Of a DNA stretch of 6,439 bases, positions 1 to 4,973 are shown in pieces. A program made the translations under genes and the position numbers. Each line of letters opens with the position of its first letter. The first letter of the stretch is position 1. The stretch is from Methanocorpusculum sp. (GTDB lineage Archaea; Halobacteriota; Methanomicrobia; Methanomicrobiales; Methanocorpusculaceae), in the NCBI GenBank assembly GCA_029987315.1, contig DALTVZ010000056.1, forward strand, positions 1-6,439, read 5' to 3'. A model generated the notes under the pieces. It was not told the origin of the DNA and did not search any database. It was given only the letters and a program-made list of their open reading frames with translations.

Positions 1-46
1 CGAGGATGGGATCAGAGAGACTGTAGGATACAAGCGAACGAAGTGA
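1..46 (+). CDS. 3' end of an upstream gene, possibly NAD-dependent epimerase/dehydratase (partial)
   Basis: Reading from position 2, the frame gives EDGIRETVGYKRTK and then TGA at 44-46. Position 1 (c) would be the third base of the preceding codon, which is compatible with Leu. A C-terminal pattern (L)-E-[DE]-G-[IL]-R-x-T-V-x-[WY] is typical of extended short-chain dehydrogenases of the UDP-glucuronate/UDP-glucose epimerase type, where it forms the last helix. This is recognition from memory on 14 residues only, so the family call is tentative. The last four codons and the stop lie in a motif resembling repeats (aagcgaacgaagtga), so the original C-terminus may have been altered by repeat insertion. 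The same stretch is also open in frame 1 up to 93, but that translation looks like noise. Confidence 0.4.
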   Translation, partial: EDGIRETVGYKRTK

Positions 47-54
47 GTCGGAGA

Positions 55-71
55 GCAAGGCTTTGCCTTGC
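55..71. repeat. short perfect hairpin just after the upstream gene
   Basis: GCAAGGC (55-61) and GCCTTGC (65-71) form a perfect 7-bp stem with a three-base TTT loop. It lies 8 bases after the putative stop of the upstream gene. No T-run follows, so it is not a classical intrinsic terminator. It may be a 3'-end stabilising stem or a remnant of the same repeat family seen at 157-309, which also uses GCAAG/CTTGC arms. Confidence 0.5.
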
Positions 72-175
72 GAGCTTCAAAGAGCTATGTTAAATATAGA
101 TTGGAGAGATGCAAGAGACAGATGCCATACTCTCATTGGGACTCGAAGGGCGAGATTTGCGTCCAACCCACAGTC

Positions 176-198
176 GCAAGTTTCTAAAAGATACTTGC
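176..198. repeat. stem-loop in repeat unit 1
   Basis: The arms are gcaagttt (176-183) and atacttgc (191-198), around the 7-base loop ctaaaag. The stem has eight positions, one of them mismatched (T at 192 opposite T at 182). It is equivalent to the perfect stem in unit 2. Confidence 0.6.
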
Positions 199-245
199 TC
201 CGCTGAGGTCGTCCGCTTCGCTTCGCTTGCGTCCAACCCACAATC

Positions 246-268
246 GCAAGTTTCTAAAAGAAACTTGC
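246..268. repeat. perfect stem-loop in repeat unit 2
   Basis: The arms are gcaagttt (246-253) and aaacttgc (261-268), with the loop ctaaaag. This is a perfect 8-bp stem. The A at 262 (T in unit 1) makes the stem perfect here. No T-run follows on either strand, so a terminator role is not directly supported. Confidence 0.65.
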
Positions 269-356
269 TCCGCTGAGGTCGTCCGCTTCGCTTCGCTTGC
301 GTCCAACCCGCTAATAAACGTCTTTATCCCCCTGTCCACCAAATATAACCACACGA

Positions 357-722
357 ATGAAAGGCGGAGAAGAAGAATTCAAATATAAACAGTGTCTCGT
401 ATTACGAAGCGACCTCAAGCTCAGCTGCGGAAAAATGTGCGCTCAGGCAGCTCATGCCTCCATCGGCGCATACGAAAAGGCCTCTCTTGCGGACAAAAAA
501 GAATGGCTTCGTGAAGGTCAGAAAAAGGTCGCCCTCAAAGCCCAAAGCGAGCGGGCACTCTACGAACTTAAAGTCGTCGCAGAGATGCAGGGCGTTCCTG
601 TCTCATTCATCATCGACGCAGGATACACCGAGATCCCTCCCGGAACCGTAACTGCTCTTGGAATTGGCCCAGCAAAAGCTGAACTTATCAATAAAATAAC
701 CGGACACCTCCCCCTTCTCTAA
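357..722 (+). CDS. pth2: Peptidyl-tRNA hydrolase, archaeal/eukaryotic type (Pth2)
   Basis: It hydrolyses the ester bond of peptidyl-tRNAs that drop off ribosomes, releasing tRNA for reuse in the cytosol. The 121-residue protein has the usual single-domain length of the family (about 115-120). The Pth2 signatures are visible: an N-terminal strand KYKQCLVLRSDL, then DLKLSCGKMCAQAAHA at residues 19-34 with the conserved Lys, Gln and His, and near the C-terminus DAGYTEIPPGT (87-97) followed by TALGIGP (99-105). No Shine-Dalgarno precedes ATG 357 and no alternative start lies nearer the conserved core. TATA-like stretches upstream (taataaa 312-318, tttatc 323-328) would give a very short leader. 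The first seven residues (MKGGEEE) are a slightly long, acidic extension. truD follows after one base, which suggests a tRNA-maintenance operon. Confidence in family is very high; the exact start is less certain. Confidence 0.96.
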   Translation: MKGGEEEFKYKQCLVLRSDLKLSCGKMCAQAAHASIGAYEKASLADKKEWLREGQKKVALKAQSERALYELKVVAEMQGVPVSFIIDAGYTEIPPGTVTALGIGPAKAELINKITGHLPLL

Positions 723-723
723 C

Positions 724-1992
724 ATGAAACCATCCACCCACCCACTCGAGATCGACCTCGGCATGCGGTACTACGCCACAAACGAGCCGGGGATCGGCGG
801 CCGCCTTCGAGCCTCCCCAGAAGACTTTGTCGTCGAAGAGCAGCCCATCGCCTTCACCAACACCGGACCCTTCACCATCTGTAAACTCACCAAACGTTCC
901 TGGGAACACCAGCACGCCATGCATGAGATAACCAGCCGTCTGCGGATCAGCCAAAAACGGATCGGATGGGCAGGCACCAAAGATAAAAACGCGGTCACCT
1001 CACAATACATCTCCCTCTACAACGTCCCGACCGAGGCTATCGAAAATCTCGCCATAAAGGACATGATCATTGAACCAATAGGGACCCACCAGTTCTCGCT
1101 TGGACTCGGCAATCTTCTCGGAAACACCTTTAAGATCACCCTTCGGGACTGCGAACCAACAAACCTTAAAGAGATCACCTCCGCGATCTCCAGCGAGATA
1201 GCAAGCGGCATCCCGAACTACTACGGGCTCCAGAGGTTTGGCGCACTCAAACCCGTCACCCACAAGATGGGATACCACATCCTGAGAAACGAGTTCAAAG
1301 AAGCCGTCGATCTGTATGTTGGCGGCTGCTTCCCGCATGAATCCGAACAGGTCCAGAATGCGAGAAAAGCATTCGCAGAAACAGGGGATGCAAAGACCGC
1401 ACTCTACGAACTGCCGACCTGGCTCTCCTACGAACGGATCATGCTCAACTCTCTGATGAGTAAACCCGGCGATCACGGAGCGGCTTTGCAGGCAATGCCC
1501 CCAAAGCTCCTCTCCATGTTCGTCTCCGCGTATCAGTCCTGGCTCTTCAACATCGCCGTATCAAAACGGTGCGAGGAGAACATCCCCTTGAACGAGCCGC
1601 GGATCGGTGAACACCTCGTCTTCGCAAACGAACGCGTCGACACCGCTACAGAGAAAAATATCACAACGGCACGTCAGCACATGAAACGCGAACGATGCTT
1701 CGTCGTCGCATGGATGCCGGGAAAAACGCTCCCCGTCGCCCCCGGTCCGTTAGAAGAGATAATGTTTGCTCAGATGGAGCAGGACAACATCTCGATGCAG
1801 AGCTTTGCCGATGCCACTGAGTTCGTAAAGACCAACTTCGACGGAGCACACAGAAGGATCTCTCTTTCCGCCGCAGTTCAGACATCGGTCAATGAAAACA
1901 GTGTTGAGCTGACCTTCGCTCTGCCGCCTGGACATTACGCAACGACGGTCGCACGGGAATTTATGCAGGCCGCACCAGAAAAGATGGTCTAA
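724..1992 (+). CDS. truD: tRNA pseudouridine(13) synthase TruD
   Basis: TruD converts uridine to pseudouridine in tRNA, at position 13 in characterised bacterial enzymes; archaeal homologues are related to eukaryotic Pus7. The 422-residue length fits archaeal TruD. Visible motifs are GGRLRASPEDFVVEE (25-39); WAGTKDKNAVTSQ (82-94), where D87 is the expected catalytic Asp; LLGNTFKI (131-138); and NYYGLQRFG (165-173). The central region from about 176 to 330 corresponds to the TRUD insertion domain. ATG 724 is one base after the pth2 stop, with no Shine-Dalgarno between them, so translation is probably coupled to or dependent on pth2 readthrough. Codons are strongly C-ended (atc, ctc, gtc, aac), unlike fdhD in the same window. 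The stop codon faces that of the radical SAM gene across only two bases. The identification is secure; the modified tRNA position in this organism is inferred from the family. Confidence 0.97.
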   Translation: MKPSTHPLEIDLGMRYYATNEPGIGGRLRASPEDFVVEEQPIAFTNTGPFTICKLTKRSWEHQHAMHEITSRLRISQKRIGWAGTKDKNAVTSQYISLYNVPTEAIENLAIKDMIIEPIGTHQFSLGLGNLLGNTFKITLRDCEPTNLKEITSAISSEIASGIPNYYGLQRFGALKPVTHKMGYHILRNEFKEAVDLYVGGCFPHESEQVQNARKAFAETGDAKTALYELPTWLSYERIMLNSLMSKPGDHGAALQAMPPKLLSMFVSAYQSWLFNIAVSKRCEENIPLNEPRIGEHLVFANERVDTATEKNITTARQHMKRERCFVVAWMPGKTLPVAPGPLEEIMFAQMEQDNISMQSFADATEFVKTNFDGAHRRISLSAAVQTSVNENSVELTFALPPGHYATTVAREFMQAAPEKMV

Positions 1993-1994
1993 GC

Positions 1995-3092
1995 CTAAAA
2001 TTTATCATGCCAGTATCCGGTGACCCGCCCGTTCAAAGCGAGCTCACCGAGTTTCTTGTCCACCTCAGGTAAAATATCTCTGGGAACAGAACCCTCAAGC
2101 GGGGTCCCCGGGAGGGGCGTCAGGTAATGGACATGCGCCGTTCCATAGCGGGTCACCTCACGAACAAGTGAGAGGGTCGCCTCCTCATCCTCGTCTGTCG
2201 CGAACGGAAGGCCGAAGATCACATCAACGACCGGGGTCAGCCCAACTTTTTTACAGATCTCCAGGGCAGAGAAAACATCCGCGACCGTATGCCCGCGGCG
2301 CATTTTTTTCAAAACAGCATCCGAGCCTGACTGCGCCCCGAAGTGGAGCTTGGTGTTGGAACAAAACTCGGTCACCAGTTCGGCGGTCTCTTGAATGACG
2401 AACTCGGGTCTGACCTCGGAGGGGAACGTCCCAAAGTAAACTTTATTTTTTGGCATCGAGGAAAGGAGCCGTTCAAGTTTTTCTACATCAGGGGTGCGGC
2501 CGTCTGCTGAGCCGTAGGCAAAGGCGTTTGGCGTCACGAATCTGACATCCTGATGTTTTTCTGCCAGCATCACGATCGATTCACGGGATCGGTGACGCAT
2601 CCGTTTTCCATGCAGACATGGGGTCTGGCAGTAGGCACAGGAGAACGGGCAACCACGGGATAATTCGATATAGCCTTTTATTCGGGAAAAGGAGGGGAAT
2701 GCATCCAGTCGGACCGAGTGATCGATCGGAACAAGACCCGATTCGTGTGTGGCAACGCCGGGGATCCGCGATCCGTCCTGATGTTTTTCAAGAGCCGCAA
2801 GAAGACGAGGGAGGGTTCGTTCTCCTTCGCCGACCACGACATAATCAGCAATTTTGGTGACATCCTTCCAGCATGCGGATGGATGCGGCCCGCCGACTAT
2901 GGTGATCTGCTCGGTCGACGCGATCTCCTCGGCATACTGGGAATAGTCCAGACTGTTCAGACTATAACAGATGACATCTTCGTTCGAAGGCGAGTCGACC
3001 TCCTCGAGAACATATCCGTACTGTTGACAGGCGGCATACAGGGCAGCATAGGAGTTTCGTGCCGCAGCAATGAAACGCCAGGTGACCCGCAT
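1995..3092 (-). CDS. Radical SAM protein with B12-binding-like N-terminal domain (MJ_1487-type), function unknown
   Basis: This 365-residue protein has the cobalamin-binding-like plus radical SAM architecture. C148, C152 and C155 in RGCPFSCAYC form the CxxxCxxC motif that binds the 4Fe-4S cluster cleaving S-adenosylmethionine. The N-terminal part carries VGGPHPSA (66-73) and VVGEGE (86-91), typical of the Rossmann domain preceding such cores. The cobalamin-ligating DxHxxG motif is not visible, so B12 binding may be lost. Later conserved blocks are HFGAQSGSDAVLKKMRRGHT (250-269) and DVIFGLP (290-296). It resembles the archaeal B12-binding/radical SAM family named after MJ_1487, whose substrate I do not know. 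Its ATG overlaps the stop of the upstream dehydratase small-subunit gene (TAATG), so the two are probably co-translated. Radical SAM class is certain; subfamily is from memory. Confidence 0.88.
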   Translation of the reverse strand: MRVTWRFIAAARNSYAALYAACQQYGYVLEEVDSPSNEDVICYSLNSLDYSQYAEEIASTEQITIVGGPHPSACWKDVTKIADYVVVGEGERTLPRLLAALEKHQDGSRIPGVATHESGLVPIDHSVRLDAFPSFSRIKGYIELSRGCPFSCAYCQTPCLHGKRMRHRSRESIVMLAEKHQDVRFVTPNAFAYGSADGRTPDVEKLERLLSSMPKNKVYFGTFPSEVRPEFVIQETAELVTEFCSNTKLHFGAQSGSDAVLKKMRRGHTVADVFSALEICKKVGLTPVVDVIFGLPFATDEDEEATLSLVREVTRYGTAHVHYLTPLPGTPLEGSVPRDILPEVDKKLGELALNGRVTGYWHDKF

Positions 3093-3478
3093 TATTCCGT
3101 GGTCACTGTTCCAAGGGTCCCGTCAACCGTGACCACACCCTCTGTTGGGAGATCGCCTTTGAGGCGGTCAATGGTCGGGATCTCTGCTATGATCGCTCCG
3201 GTCGCGATGATGGTTTCGCACTCGGTGTTGATGATCGCGGCAGGGCCCACATTGTTTTTCATGAGGGCGTATAGGGTGTAGGAGCCAACCGTCGAGCCTT
3301 TTCCATATGGGAAGACGAGGACTTTGCCGGTGATCGACTGACCGGCAAGCGGGTGAGACGGATCGATGATGATGCCGGTCTTTGGATCGATACCTCCAAG
3401 AAAAGAGATCGGTGTGTCGGTTATCAGAAGTGGACCGGTCCCAGTCCCTTTTGCAATGCTTCGTCCCTGTATTATCAT
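3092..3478 (-). CDS. Aconitase X swivel-domain protein (DUF126), phosphomevalonate dehydratase small subunit
   Basis: The 128-residue protein matches the DUF126/aconitase-X small-subunit family. It opens with GRSIAKGTGTGPLLIT (5-20) and then has ISFLGGIDPKTG (24-35), HPLAGQSITGKVLVFPYGKG (42-61) with the conserved GKGS at 59-62, GPAAII (78-83) and TGAIIAEIP (93-101). In archaea this subunit pairs with the large AcnX subunit (DUF521). Together they dehydrate phosphomevalonate to trans-anhydromevalonate phosphate, the entry to the archaeal modified mevalonate route to isopentenyl phosphate. The large subunit, often adjacent, is not in this window. No Shine-Dalgarno precedes the ATG at 3478, and a TATA-like gtataaaat lies about 28 bases upstream on the minus strand, which fits a leaderless mRNA. 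The stop TAA overlaps the radical SAM ATG by one base. The family call is strong; the pathway role rests on characterised archaeal homologues. Confidence 0.9.
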   Translation of the reverse strand: MIIQGRSIAKGTGTGPLLITDTPISFLGGIDPKTGIIIDPSHPLAGQSITGKVLVFPYGKGSTVGSYTLYALMKNNVGPAAIINTECETIIATGAIIAEIPTIDRLKGDLPTEGVVTVDGTLGTVTTE

Positions 3479-3501
3479 TGGTTAATACTATGAGAGAGGA
3501 C

Positions 3502-3510
3502 ATTTTATAC
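3502..3510. promoter_or_regulatory. TATA-like element in the divergent DUF126 / fdhD intergenic region
   Basis: The 60-bp gap (3479-3538) separates divergent start codons. attttatac (3502-3510) reads gtataaaat on the minus strand. Its centre is about 28 bases from the DUF126 ATG and 33 from the fdhD ATG, so either start would be leaderless or nearly so if this is the TBP site. A second A/T-rich hexamer, ctatat at 3522-3527, could serve the minus strand with a leader of about 20 bases. There is no Shine-Dalgarno for either gene. Direction and sharing are inferred. Confidence 0.45.
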
Positions 3511-3538
3511 TTTTACCAAACCTATATGCTATCACACG

Positions 3539-4171
3539 ATGACGACGTTTCAGAATGGTTTACTGAATGAGCAGCCGGTTTCCTTAACGGTGAACGGACG
3601 AGGGTTGGTGACCGTGATGATGCTAAAAGAGATGACCGAGGAGTTTGCGGCAGGCTATCTGGTGACCGAGGGAATAGTTCCGTATACTGATATCGAGTCG
3701 GTGATGAGAAATGATTCAGGGGTGAGTGTGCTGACAAAAAATCCGTTCAAGGTGCTTCTGCCAAAAAAGAGTGTGGTATCGGGATGCGGGGGAACGGCGT
3801 CTTATCTTGATCCTCAGAAGATGCCGGTGCTTACGACATGCATCCCGGTCCAAAAGAATATTCTGAGGGAGGAATTTTGCAGTGAGGTGATCAAAGCAGG
3901 TGGGTTTGGTGCAAAGGCATTTGCAAACGGGAAACTTCTCACATCTGCTGAGGATATCGGACAGTATTCAGCGCTTGACAAGGTCGTCGGGAGATTACTT
4001 ATGGATGGGATCTCTCCTGAGAGTACGGCGGTGATCGTTTCAGGAAAGATCACTGCAGAACTGGTTCGAAAATGTCTGTTTGCAAAAATATCGGTGCTCG
4101 CGTCAAAACTCCCGCCGACGCATCTCGCTGCCGAGGTGGCGAAGAACGGGAAACTGACGCTTGTGTACTGA
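3539..4171 (+). CDS. fdhD: FdhD-family protein (formate dehydrogenase accessory sulfurtransferase homologue), divergent
   Basis: FdhD proteins transfer sulfur to the molybdenum/tungsten bis-MGD cofactor of formate dehydrogenases. The 210-residue protein follows the family order: EQPVSLTVNG (11-20), an AAGYLVTEGIV block (37-47), SGCGGTASY (81-89), AGGFGAKAF (120-128), EDIGQYSALDKVVG (138-151), VSGKITAELVRK (167-178) and GKLTLVY at the end. It is short against typical 230-280. It has one Cys (C83) where E. coli has CxxC, Gly where the TGGxHxA histidine normally sits, and GQYSA instead of the near-invariant GRHNA. Codons are unusually G/T-ended (gtg, ctg, ttt, aat, tat) compared with the C-ended neighbours. 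The start has no Shine-Dalgarno; a TATA-like box lies about 33 bases upstream. No formate dehydrogenase subunit is in the window. Homology is secure; whether it still acts as a sulfurtransferase is open. Confidence 0.85.
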   Translation: MTTFQNGLLNEQPVSLTVNGRGLVTVMMLKEMTEEFAAGYLVTEGIVPYTDIESVMRNDSGVSVLTKNPFKVLLPKKSVVSGCGGTASYLDPQKMPVLTTCIPVQKNILREEFCSEVIKAGGFGAKAFANGKLLTSAEDIGQYSALDKVVGRLLMDGISPESTAVIVSGKITAELVRKCLFAKISVLASKLPPTHLAAEVAKNGKLTLVY

Positions 4172-4231
4172 ATAGAAGATAGGATTCAAACTCCTTGTTA
4201 AATGCACGTCTGTGGAAACATGAGATAAACT

Positions 4232-4266
4232 AACCGCGAATCCCCGCGAATTAACGCGGTTTTTTT
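4232..4266 (+). terminator. Hairpin with T-run downstream of fdhD, built from CGCGAAT repeats
   Basis: ccgcgaat occurs at 4234-4241 and again at 4244-4251, followed by cgcggtt at 4255-4261 and a run of seven T (4260-4266). Two competing stems are possible: AACCGCG (4232-4238) with CGCGGTT (4255-4261), 7 bp; or CCGCG (4244-4248) with CGCGG (4255-4259), 5 bp. The layout, 61 bases after the fdhD stop, fits a transcription end. In archaea the T-run alone may suffice. The repeated element may have an origin unrelated to termination. Confidence 0.55.
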
Positions 4267-4333
4267 CCATGTGTCCACACCCGGCCATATTCCTTCCAAA
4301 TTGTATTGGGAGCACCCTGTGTAACATTTATTT

Positions 4334-4340
4334 AAAAAAA
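4334..4340 (-). terminator. T-run on the minus strand after the flavoprotein gene
   Basis: Seven A on the + strand (4334-4340) read as seven T on the minus strand, about 26 bases after the flavoprotein stop codon. Archaeal RNA polymerase can terminate at such U-tracts without a hairpin. No stable stem precedes it. Confidence 0.4.
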
Positions 4341-4365
4341 GAAGAGTTAGTAAATAATCTCAGAA

Positions 4366-4935
4366 TTATTTTCGAAGCTGCAGAATCAAATTCGCAACAT
4401 TCGTTCCAAACTTATCCAGAGTAGCGATACCCTCGATATCTCGTGCCACATCACCCGGCGCATGCCCAAACGCGATGTTCCAGTAGGAAGAACCGCAGAC
4501 GATCATATCTGAGATGAAAAAGGCCATCAGCATCTCCTGCAGGGTCGAGGTCAGACCCCCGCGTCGTGCCACGACCACCGGGCCGCCGACTTTCCCCGAA
4601 AGCCAGTTTCCATTTGCCCGTGCAACCATCGCGACACGCTGGATAAGGTTCATCACATCGCCGCGTGCCGTTCCAAAGTAGACCGGAGCCCCGATGATCA
4701 GACCCTTCGCTTCTTTGATGTCCTCGAGCATATCGTTCAGCCCGTCATTCAGACAGCATTTCCCGTTTTTGCCGCATTCGCCGCATGCGATACATCCCTG
4801 GATCGGTTTTCCCCGAAGAGAGATGATCTTAGCCGTCAGTCCCGTCTTTTCGATCGCGTCCTTGCACACGTTCAATGCAAATTCAGTATTTCCGTTTGCC
4901 CGCGGACTCCCGGATATCAAAACAATATCTGCCAT
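4366..4935 (-). CDS. Iron-sulfur flavoprotein (Isf-like, NADPH-dependent FMN reductase family)
   Basis: The protein has a flavodoxin-like fold that binds FMN and a 4Fe-4S cluster and probably acts in cytosolic electron transfer or protection against oxygen, as proposed for methanogen Isf. I chose ATG at 4935 (189 residues), because the family begins ADIVLISGSPRANGNTE with the FMN phosphate loop GSPRANGNT at residues 9-17. The upstream frame to 5019 would add 28 uncharacteristic residues overlapping the neighbouring gene. C48, C51, C54 and C60 form CxxCxxCx5C, the compact cluster motif of Isf proteins; C61 follows directly. GAPVYFG (82-88) is a second FMN-contact motif. It lies 38 bases after the polymer-forming-like gene on the same strand. 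A run of six T in that gap (4965-4960) could be a weak terminator or part of a promoter, so cotranscription is uncertain. Confidence 0.9.
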   Translation of the reverse strand: MADIVLISGSPRANGNTEFALNVCKDAIEKTGLTAKIISLRGKPIQGCIACGECGKNGKCCLNDGLNDMLEDIKEAKGLIIGAPVYFGTARGDVMNLIQRVAMVARANGNWLSGKVGGPVVVARRGGLTSTLQEMLMAFFISDMIVCGSSYWNIAFGHAPGDVARDIEGIATLDKFGTNVANLILQLRK

Positions 4936-4973
4936 ACCTAGTAGTTGTACGGTGAATGTAAAAAAGATAGATG

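Larger units (their letters stand above)
157..309. repeat. 70-bp direct tandem repeat, two full copies plus a partial third
   Basis: Unit 1 (157-226) and unit 2 (227-296) are identical except at 173 (g) versus 243 (a) and 192 (t) versus 262 (a). A third copy begins at 297 and is recognisable to 309 (ttgcgtccaaccc). Anchor sequences such as gtccaaccc recur at 161, 231 and 301, which fixes the period at 70. Each unit contains an internal inverted repeat and a gcttcgcttcgcttgcg tract. The period is not a multiple of three, so coding is not preserved across copies. The array ends 47 bases before the pth2 start codon. I cannot identify a known function. Confidence 0.9.

Noticed and set aside
109..276. 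A 55-codon frame from ATG 109 running through the tandem repeats to TGA at 274-276
   Set aside because: It is mostly made of the 70-bp repeats, read in different frames in each copy. The GGAG upstream is only two bases from the ATG, and the translation shows no recognisable domain. It is more likely noise in a repeat region.
157..309. CRISPR array
   Set aside because: The whole 70-bp unit is repeated, with no unique spacers between conserved repeats, and there are only two full copies with no cas genes nearby.
1000..1476. A 158-codon minus-strand frame inside truD
   Set aside because: It lies entirely opposite a motif-supported truD and has no family resemblance; such shadows are expected with C-ended codons.
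2718..3281. A 187-codon plus-strand frame antisense to the radical SAM and DUF126 genes
   Set aside because: It spans the junction of two well-supported minus-strand genes, and its translation has no recognisable motif. It is a shadow of their codon bias.
3168..3503. A 111-codon minus-strand frame overlapping DUF126 in another frame
   Set aside because: The protein is rich in Arg, His and Asp with low complexity, as expected for an out-of-frame reading. The DUF126 frame carries all the family motifs.
4103..4327. A 74-codon minus-strand frame across the fdhD end and terminator region
   Set aside because: It overlaps the end of fdhD and the CGCGAAT terminator. It has no recognisable motif and is interpreted as chance.
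4172..4365. A small RNA gene or riboswitch in the 194-bp gap
   Set aside because: Apart from the CGCGAAT stem with its T-run and the opposite-strand A-run, I see no conserved structure or known RNA motif to support it.
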